This document shows positions 16,391 through 23,064 of a stretch of 39,019 nucleotides of DNA, piece after piece. Position numbers and translations under genes: made by a program. The DNA is from an uncultured Clostridia bacterium. Lineage in GTDB: Bacteria > Bacillota > Clostridia > TANB77 > CAG-465. How positions within the stretch are numbered: the stretch's first letter is position 1; every line of letters starts with the position of its first letter. The stretch covers positions 1-39,019 of the forward strand of contig CANRLG010000009.1 in assembly GCA_947631415.1 (NCBI GenBank), given 5' to 3'. Below the pieces are notes generated by a model. That model was not told the origin of the DNA. It made no database searches and was given only the letters and a program-made list of their open reading frames with translations.

Positions 16391-18340
16391 ATGGATACAA
16401 TTAAATTTTATTCTGTAAATGATTTATCGATTGGATATCAATTGCAAAATGCTGAAAAAATTATAAATGATTTTGACAAGAATAAGAAATATACTATGGA
16501 AGAGATTTTAGAATTGTATAATATTACTAAATACGTAGATAATAATTTATTTTTGAAGAAATGGAACACTGCTTATATTGAGAAGGTTAAAAATGTTATA
16601 AAAGACATGAAGTTTATAATATTTAAATATATGGATAATAATTTAACAAATGAAAAATTTGAAAAAATATTGAACGATGTGCCAAATCAATACATCAATG
16701 ACTTTTTCGAACTATTTGAAAAGAAAATAGAAAAGGTGAATATAGCTGATGATATTTTTATAAAAGCAATATGCAAAAAAAAAGCTTCATTATATTATGT
16801 TTTGCATTTTAAAAAAATTGTAAAAAAATATGATAGTGAAATAAGAAAAGTTATGTTTCAAGATGTTACTAATTCTACAGAAATTATGATAAAAAAATAT
16901 TATATTAATGAAGAAAAAAATAAAGAAATAGAACTTCCTAGTTCGTTAACAAATGAAGATAAAGAAAAAATATTAATTAGATATATAGATAATAAGAATG
17001 CTAATTTAAATTATGTTAGAATAATAGCTAAAATTCAAAGTAACAAAGATATGATAGAAATAAGTGATAAAACTAAATTAAAAGCATGTAGAAAAGTTGT
17101 TGAACTTGAAAACAAAATATTTAATAAAAAATCGGGTATAGAATATAGTTATATTGTAAAATTTGATGACAGGCAGCAAATAGAAAAAATTGAAAAAATG
17201 GAAGGAAATCAGTGGATATATTCATATAGTAAAAGATGGATAGAAGAAAATAAAGATGATTTTGCAACATTATTAAATAATTTTATATATTTATTTAATG
17301 TTACAGATTTTGAAGGAAGAATAGAACTAGTAAATAAAAAACATGAAGCAGGGGTTCTTGAAAGATTTATGAATTTAAAATTGTTAAAAGCATATAATCC
17401 AAATTTATCATTTAACCATAAAAAGACTGTGTCATTATTACAATTAAATGCATATTATGACCAATTGAATAGATTGAATATAAGATTAGAAGATGTAATT
17501 GAATGGTTTTTTAATAGTTATTTAAAAGAAAATTTTAAAATAGAAAATTTTAGTATTTCTATGCCTTCAAAAGACTCTACATTCTTTGAAAAATGTAAAT
17601 CTGTATTACCTGAAATAGATCATATATTAAAGGAATATAAATATTACGTTGAAGATGGACAAGTGGATCCAGAATTAGTGAGTATGTCATCAGAGCATAT
17701 GTTTTTTAAAGATATTCCATCAAAAGTAAAAAATAAATATGTATATTTAAAAAATAATGATTACAATAATTTAATAGATTATTACTTTTTTTCAGATCAA
17801 TGCATGTTAGCATATTTAGAAAATTTAGATAAAAAATATGATAATTTTTTTAAATTGATAGTTAAAGAAAATATAAAGTATAATGATTATCCAAAATATG
17901 ACAAGGAAGATTTAGATTGGTTAATAAAAGAAAAAATTATTTTTGAAAATGATAAAGGTTTTCTAAAAATCAAAAATGAGGAAAGAATAATGATTTATGC
18001 AGAGCTACATTATAAAGAGGTAATTAATTATTGGAAGAAAAGCGAAAAAATTAGGAATGAAATAAAACAAATGATTAAAGAAGATAAGCTTGAAATTGAA
18101 AGTTCACTATTTTCAAGAAATGAGCAAGATTATTTCAATTTTTATTTAAATATGTCAGAATTTATTGATGGATATGATATAAGAAATTCTAATTTGCATG
18201 GTACACAAATAGGAGATAGAAAATCCGACATACATTATTCAAGATATTTACAAATAGTACTATTAATAGTACTAATTATAATAAAAATTAATGATGATAT
18301 ATGTTCATCAGAATCTGAAAGTTATCTAGAAAAAATATAG
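16391..18340 (+). CDS. Large helical protein of unknown function with C-terminal HEPN-like RX4H motif
   Basis: The ORF track begins at ATG 16379, but GGAGGG (16381-16386) overlaps that codon and is ideally placed for ATG 16391, giving MDTIKFYSVND and 649 aa. I do not recognise a named family. The protein is rich in Lys, Asn and Glu and almost all helical. Near residue 598 it has YDIRNSNLHGTQIG, an R-N-x3-H (RX4H) motif followed by a hydrophobic helix (LQIVLLIVLIIIKIND). That is the arrangement at the end of many HEPN domains, whose R and H form an RNA-cutting site in toxins and abortive-infection proteins. The body may sense the trigger. It lies between a nuclease-helicase and a metallophosphoesterase, consistent with defence. 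The HEPN call is inference from one motif. Confidence 0.6.
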   Translation: MDTIKFYSVNDLSIGYQLQNAEKIINDFDKNKKYTMEEILELYNITKYVDNNLFLKKWNTAYIEKVKNVIKDMKFIIFKYMDNNLTNEKFEKILNDVPNQYINDFFELFEKKIEKVNIADDIFIKAICKKKASLYYVLHFKKIVKKYDSEIRKVMFQDVTNSTEIMIKKYYINEEKNKEIELPSSLTNEDKEKILIRYIDNKNANLNYVRIIAKIQSNKDMIEISDKTKLKACRKVVELENKIFNKKSGIEYSYIVKFDDRQQIEKIEKMEGNQWIYSYSKRWIEENKDDFATLLNNFIYLFNVTDFEGRIELVNKKHEAGVLERFMNLKLLKAYNPNLSFNHKKTVSLLQLNAYYDQLNRLNIRLEDVIEWFFNSYLKENFKIENFSISMPSKDSTFFEKCKSVLPEIDHILKEYKYYVEDGQVDPELVSMSSEHMFFKDIPSKVKNKYVYLKNNDYNNLIDYYFFSDQCMLAYLENLDKKYDNFFKLIVKENIKYNDYPKYDKEDLDWLIKEKIIFENDKGFLKIKNEERIMIYAELHYKEVINYWKKSEKIRNEIKQMIKEDKLEIESSLFSRNEQDYFNFYLNMSEFIDGYDIRNSNLHGTQIGDRKSDIHYSRYLQIVLLIVLIIIKINDDICSSESESYLEKI

Positions 18341-18724
18341 ATGAAGAATAGACAACAAAAATTTTAATACAGAAAAATTACAATATGAAACTTTGCCACT
18401 TACAGTTAGTTGGGAAGATATAAAAGCCTGTATTCCATTAGGAAAATTTAATGAATATCATGGAATGTTAATAAAAATATTATTTATAGTTACTTAATTG
18501 GAGAACAGGAAGATATTTATGACTGCATTAGTATTGATGAATATAGAAAGTTAAGTTTTGAAGAACAATTGTTATATGATTATTTTGAATGAGATGATAA
18601 TTAGTGGTGGTTTAAATATTTTAAAATTATAATTGAACATGTAAAATGGCAACTTTTTGAGTGGAAAGATGTTAATTTTTTAAAAGAAATAGAGGGAGTT
18701 CAAATAATAGTATTTAGATTTTAA
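18341..18724 (+). pseudogene. Decayed small gene
   Basis: The stretch between the HEPN-like and metallophosphoesterase genes holds broken coding sequence. One frame reads TVSWEDIKACIPLGKFNEYH until about 18470. A -1 shift at an AAAAA run then continues as IIYSYLIGEQEDIYDC and KLSFEEQLLYDYFE, followed by a TGA and a TAG and then more protein-like sequence (FKIIIEHVKWQLFEWKDV). A possible original start is the ATG at 18341, directly after the previous stop, which would need another shift. The ancestor would have been roughly 120-130 aa. I do not recognise the family. Confidence 0.6.
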
Positions 18725-18741
18725 GTAGAGGAGATAATAAT

Positions 18742-19506
18742 ATGATTTATATTACAGGTGATACACATGTAGATTTTTCAAGATTCAATGAAAATAAATT
18801 TCCAATACAAAATGAAATGACAAAGAATGACTATGTAATAATATGTGGAGATTTTGGTGGAATATGGAGTTACAAGGAAGAAAGTATATATGAAAAACAG
18901 TTGTTAAACTGGCTAAATACAAGAAATTTCACTACTCTATTTGTAGATGGAAATCATGAAAACTTTACTAGATTATATAATGATTATCCTGTAGAAGAAT
19001 GGCATGGTGGAAAAATACATAAAATAAGGGATTCTGTTTTTCATTTAATGCGTGGAGAAATATTTGAAATAGATGGTAAAAAGATATTTGCTTTTGGTGG
19101 AGCAAAATCACATGATATAAATGATGGAATATTAAACTTAGATGAAGAAAAAAAGATATATGAATATCGTAAAAGAGGAGCGTATTTTAGAATAAGAGAG
19201 TATTCATGGTGGGATTTAGAATTACCAACTGAGGAAGAAATGCAAAATGGTATAAATAATTTAGAAAAAGTGAATTATAAAGTTGACTATATTATTTCAC
19301 ATTGTTGTCCTACAAATATCCAAACATTATTAGGATCAGGAAGATTTGATAAAGATTATTTAACAGATTACTTGCAAAAGATTATGGAAAAATGTGAATT
19401 TAAGAAGTGGTATTTTGGACATTATCATGATTATAGACAAGTTAATTCACAATTTGTTTTGTTATATGAAGATATAGTTCCATTGGAAATTGAAAATATG
19501 TTTTAA
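18742..19506 (+). CDS. Calcineurin-like metallophosphoesterase
   Basis: The 254-aa protein has the full metallophosphoesterase signature in order: GDTH (residues 6-9), GDFGG near 36, GNHE near 70, a SHC segment near 187, and GHYH near 222. These bind two divalent metals and hydrolyse phosphoesters. Length and the close start MIYITGDTH fit small cytoplasmic members that act on nucleotides, cyclic nucleotides or nucleic acid ends. AGAGGAG precedes the ATG. It ends the cluster; an AT-rich noncoding stretch follows. A role in cutting a nucleotide signal or in processing ends made by the neighbouring nucleases is possible but not shown. Confidence 0.85.
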   Translation: MIYITGDTHVDFSRFNENKFPIQNEMTKNDYVIICGDFGGIWSYKEESIYEKQLLNWLNTRNFTTLFVDGNHENFTRLYNDYPVEEWHGGKIHKIRDSVFHLMRGEIFEIDGKKIFAFGGAKSHDINDGILNLDEEKKIYEYRKRGAYFRIREYSWWDLELPTEEEMQNGINNLEKVNYKVDYIISHCCPTNIQTLLGSGRFDKDYLTDYLQKIMEKCEFKKWYFGHYHDYRQVNSQFVLLYEDIVPLEIENMF

Positions 19507-19574
19507 TAAAAATATATTTCTTTGAATGAAATTGTTGCTTATCATCAATATATTATATTTAAAATTAAATAAAA

Positions 19575-19666
19575 ATCACGGAATGAAAATTAAAAAAATC
19601 ACGGATTAAAAATGAAAAATATCACGGATTGAAATTACAAAATATTACTGGTTAGAAATTTAAAAA
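19575..19666. repeat. Four tandem 23-bp repeats
   Basis: Copies start at 19575, 19598, 19621 and 19644, exactly 23 bases apart. The first three begin ATCACGGA(A/T)T and the fourth ATTACTGGTT, each followed by an A-rich tail. The period is not a multiple of three, so they do not encode a peptide repeat. They sit at the junction between two defence clusters. They could be operator or iteron-like protein sites, or residue from recombination. Confidence 0.7.
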
Positions 19667-20131
19667 GTATGAAATGGCAATAAAATAATAAAAATATGTA
19701 GAGAAAAAAATACAAGTGATATTTTGAAAAAATTGCCAAATTCTCAAAAAACTCACTATTTATTTTATAAAGCTACTTTTTCAAGTTTTATTGATATACA
19801 GTAAAAAAAATCTTAATTTAACTAAATTACACAAATCTTTCAACTAGCCATTATAATACTAAGGTTGTAGTTCTAATTTTGCATTTGTAATCATAATTAT
19901 ATTGTACAAATAACTAAGTTGTAGTAATTATTTGTATATAGAAAATTAAGAAAACTATTCAGATTTTAAATTGAAAATAGAGACTAATAACTACTTTTAT
20001 TTAAACTTTAGTTTTAAGAAAAAAATAAATATGTAAGATAATAATTAACTTTTGTAGTACAAATCTACTTTTTTATCGTTGTATTTGATTTTGAAAAAGT
20101 ATCTATCAAAAAAATTTTTAAAGCAAATTTA
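19667..20131. other. Noncoding AT-rich stretch with imperfect repeats
   Basis: No ORF with a start, ribosome binding site and protein-like composition is visible on either strand. ACTAAGGTTGTAGT at 19858 and ACTAAGTTGTAGT at 19913 form a direct repeat 55 bases apart. ATTTGTA (from 19883), TACAAAT (19905-19911) and a further ATTTGTA near 19930 could pair. It could hold a small RNA or just be degraded sequence. Confidence 0.4.
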
Positions 20132-20161
20132 TTGAGAAAAAATTAACTTATAATATATAAT
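20132..20161 (+). promoter_or_regulatory. Promoter of the AspBHI-like restriction gene
   Basis: TTGAGA (20132-20137), an 18-base spacer and TATAAT (20156-20161). The surrounding TTTATTGAGAAAAA is repeated before the GHKL ATPase gene at about 21529. Confidence 0.55.
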
Positions 20162-20191
20162 TAGAATAGATAAAGAAAAGTAGGTGATATT

Positions 20192-21414
20192 TTGACAAAG
20201 ATTATTGAATATTGCAAAATAAAAAAGAAAAATATATAGATATCGATACTATATACAAGAATGGTGGCTTTCGAAAATCAGATGCTATGACTGTTTTAAT
20301 GAAAGTTAGAAATGGTGGAGGTTTTAGGCCTTGTAAAGGAAAAGGTTACTATGTTATTCATTCAACGAAAGAAGATATTGATTGGCCAGATTTTTTAGAT
20401 TATGAAACATGAATTTATACTTATTATTGTGATAATAAACAACCCGGTTACGAATTGCATTCTAAAATGAGAAATCAATTTTTAAGGAATATATATGATA
20501 GATTAAGTAAAAATAATTTTGAAGATAGAAAGAAGATTACACCAATATTTTTATTTGAAAGTAAGAAAGAGTATAAAGGTGTACAATTTAAAGGTTTGAT
20601 TGTTCATGGAAATTCAAATTATGATGATAAAGATATTTTAACAGCAGTTTGGGCATCTAAAGAAAATGGTGATAGATTCCAAAATTATAAAGCAATTTTT
20701 ACACTACTAGATACGAAAGAGGAATCTAGTAATGAGCCTAATAAATCTTCAATTGATTTAAGATGGTTAGATGACATAAAAAATGAACTATGCTATGAAA
20801 GTGTGTATGTTCAGATATCATATAAAAGGTGGGTGAAAAAAGGAATTTATACACCTTTTGAAACAATTAGGTTAAATAATGTAAGAACAAAGGAAGAACA
20901 ATTGCCATCTGAACCTCAAAAATTAAAAATGTTAAAAATAATTCATGATTATTTTTATGATAATAAAAATAAAAATCAATCAACACAATTTGAACCTTTT
21001 GCATTATGGTTATGTACGCAAGTTGATTCAAACATTATAGGTATTGATAATACAAAACCAACACGAGATGGAGGTAGAGACGGAATTGGTCAATATAGAA
21101 TAATGGGGAAAATAAATAGGTCGTTAACTACTTCTTTTGCTGTTGAAGCAAAATGTTATGATATTAATAATTCTGTTGGAGTAAAGGAAACTTCTCGATT
21201 AATATCAAGAATTAGACAAAGACAATTTGGAATTCTAGTTACAACATCTTATGTTGCAAAACAAGCTTACGAAGAAATTATTGAGGATGGACATCCAATA
21301 TCAATAATTTCTAGAGTTGATATTATTGATATTTTATATAAGAGAGGTATTAATGATATTCTAACCTTAAATGCGTTTTTTAATAATAATTGTCCTAAAG
21401 AGTTACATTTATAG
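20192..21414 (+). pseudogene. AspBHI/MspJI-like modification-dependent restriction endonuclease, disrupted
   Basis: Read as one gene, this spans the 66-aa and 319-aa ORFs, which are in the same frame and separated by a single TGA at 20410-20412. The N-terminal part resembles the AspBHI N-terminal (5-methylcytosine-reading) domain: GGGFRPCKGKG, then DWPDFLDYET-stop-IYTYYCDNKQPGYEL. In the family as I know it, a Gly stands at the stop position, so a GGA-to-TGA change explains it. The C-terminal part is an Mrr-like PD-(D/E)XK domain, with RDGGRDG, FAVEAKCY and RQRQFGILVTT. The best ribosome binding site (AGGTG) serves TTG 20192, whose frame joins the rest only by a -1 shift at A-AAA-AAG (20221-20227). 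It is probably inactive as written. Confidence 0.8.
20221..20227 (+). other. Second A-AAA-AAG heptamer at a frame break
   Basis: From TTG 20192 the codons run ATA-AAA-AAG-AAA and soon reach TAG. A -1 shift at this heptamer yields KKEKYIDIDTIYKNGG, the start of the AspBHI-like domain. The sequence ATAAAAAAG is identical to the break in the GIY-YIG gene. The alternative is that translation starts at TTG 20212, which lacks a nearby ribosome binding site. Confidence 0.5.
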
Positions 21415-21444
21415 AAACTTCGAATAATTTATTCGAAGTTTTTA
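21415..21444 (+). terminator. Intrinsic terminator after the restriction gene
   Basis: AAACTTCGAATAA (21415-21427) and TTATTCGAAGTTT (21429-21441) form a near-perfect palindromic stem followed by T residues. It directly follows the stop codon at 21412-21414. Confidence 0.8.
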
Positions 21445-21531
21445 TATTTCAAAATTAATAATTTAAGTAAATGATAAATTTATTAAAATTCTCTAAATAA
21501 AAGAATTAAAAATCAAATTAAATTAATTTTA

Positions 21532-21560
21532 TTGAGAAAAATGTCGATTTATGATATAAA
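21532..21560 (+). promoter_or_regulatory. Promoter of the GHKL-Z1-PDDEXK-AIPR operon
   Basis: TTGAGA (21532-21537), a 17-base spacer and TATAAA (21555-21560). It shares the TTTATTGAGAAAAA context with the promoter at 20132. Confidence 0.55.
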
Positions 21561-21599
21561 TCATAATAAAGTTATTATAAGTAAAAATAGGAGATTGTT

Positions 21600-23063
21600 A
21601 TGTTAGAGAAACAAAGTTTACCATCAGCCCCAATTTTAATTGAAGCAATAAGATCTTTAGGATATTCATTTCAAACTGCGATTGCAGATTTAATTGATAA
21701 TAGTATAAGCGCAATGGCGAAAAGGATCGATATTATTTTAATACCTAATGAATATCCTCAATTAATTATATTTGATAATGGATTTGGAATGAACAAAGAA
21801 GAGTTAGAGGAATCACTGAGATATGGAGCTAGAAATCCATTAGAAAAAAGGAGTGAAATCGATTTAGGTAGATTTGGTTTAGGAATGAAATCTGCCTCGT
21901 TATCACAGTGTAGAAAATTAATTGTAATTAGTAAAAAAGATGGAAGATTATCTGGTTTTTCATGGGATCTTGACTATGTGATAGAGAGACAGGGATGGTT
22001 TTTACTCGAATATGTAGAAGATGAAATAAGAAAATTACCTAATATTAGTCTATTTGATAATGTTGATACAGGAACATACTTGATGTTAGAAAACTTTGAT
22101 AGAATTTCATCATCTACATCTAATTTAAATAATACTTTAAGAGATTATATGAATGAAACTATTAATCACTTAGCTCTTGTATTCCATAGATATTTAGATG
22201 ATGGTGTGGAAATATATGTAAATAATAATAAAATAAATTCAAGAGATCCATTTTTACTTTCAAATAAATCTACAATGGCTTTAAGAGAACAAAATATTAT
22301 AATAGATAATGAAAATATTAGAGTTAAACCATATATATTACCATATATAAGTAAATTAACTCAGGATGATTTGGAAAAAGTTGGAGGAAAAGAGGACTTA
22401 AAAAACAATCAAGGATTTTACATTTATAGAAATAAGAGATTAATAATATGGGGAACATGGTTTAGATTAACTAGAAAAGAAGAATTAGGAAAATTGGCCA
22501 GAGTTATGGTAGACATTCCAAATTCTTTAGATTATATGTGGGGTATAGATATAAAGAAAAGTACAGCAAATTTACCAGATATAATAAAGAAAAAATTATA
22601 TGCATGTATTGATGAGTCGATATTTCAAAGTAAAACAGTTCACAGTTATAGAGGAAGAAAAGTTAATAAAGATAAAGACATAAACTATATATGGGAGAGG
22701 ATAGAACTTAGAGATGGCTGTTATGAGTACAAAATAAATAGAAATATACAGCAATTGAAAATACTGGAAGAAACTTTAAATCCAAATCAACTTAAAGCAT
22801 TAGATATGGTACTTAATATTATAGAAGAACAATTTCCTACTAATTCATTATATTTAGATGCTTCTCAGGGAAAAGTAATTGAACCTAATAAGGTTGAAAA
22901 TAATGAAGTTATAGAAAAACTATGTGATGAAATTAAAGAGAGTTTAGAACTATGCGCTAGTACAGGAATGGACAGAGAAAATGTTTTAAACGCTTTGTTA
23001 AAAACAGAACCCTATTGTAATTATGAAAATTTAAAGTCATATTTTAAAGAGGAGGAGCCATAG
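21600..23063 (+). CDS. GHKL ATPase (MORC/MutL-like) of a restriction-type system
   Basis: The 487-aa protein has an N-terminal GHKL ATPase: the N-box with D30 and N34 in ADLIDNSISA, the G1 box DNGFGM near 59-64 and the G2 box GRFGLGMKSASLS near 90-102. A transducer-like S5 domain (about 200-340) includes the Lys-bearing GIDIKKSTANLPD segment. The tail is helical and not recognised. MutL-like/MORC ATPases with this gene context were described by Iyer, Abhiman and Aravind (2008) in restriction-modification clusters, where they are thought to act as ATP-driven clamps. It starts after TAGGAG and ends one base before the Z1 gene, so translation is coupled. Confidence 0.85.
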   Translation: MLEKQSLPSAPILIEAIRSLGYSFQTAIADLIDNSISAMAKRIDIILIPNEYPQLIIFDNGFGMNKEELEESLRYGARNPLEKRSEIDLGRFGLGMKSASLSQCRKLIVISKKDGRLSGFSWDLDYVIERQGWFLLEYVEDEIRKLPNISLFDNVDTGTYLMLENFDRISSSTSNLNNTLRDYMNETINHLALVFHRYLDDGVEIYVNNNKINSRDPFLLSNKSTMALREQNIIIDNENIRVKPYILPYISKLTQDDLEKVGGKEDLKNNQGFYIYRNKRLIIWGTWFRLTRKEELGKLARVMVDIPNSLDYMWGIDIKKSTANLPDIIKKKLYACIDESIFQSKTVHSYRGRKVNKDKDINYIWERIELRDGCYEYKINRNIQQLKILEETLNPNQLKALDMVLNIIEEQFPTNSLYLDASQGKVIEPNKVENNEVIEKLCDEIKESLELCASTGMDRENVLNALLKTEPYCNYENLKSYFKEEEP

Positions 23064-23064
23064 G

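Noticed and set aside
16774-16782. Run of nine A as a frameshift site in the HEPN-like gene
   Set aside because: The frame continues without a break through a full-length protein ending in a meaningful motif.
19575-19666. CRISPR array
   Set aside because: The 23-bp units are adjacent with no unique spacers and no cas genes are present.
20410-20412. Recoding of TGA as glycine, as in SR1/Gracilibacteria
   Set aside because: TGA ends the response regulator with a coupled ATGA start, and all other large genes run without internal TGA. A single nonsense change is simpler.
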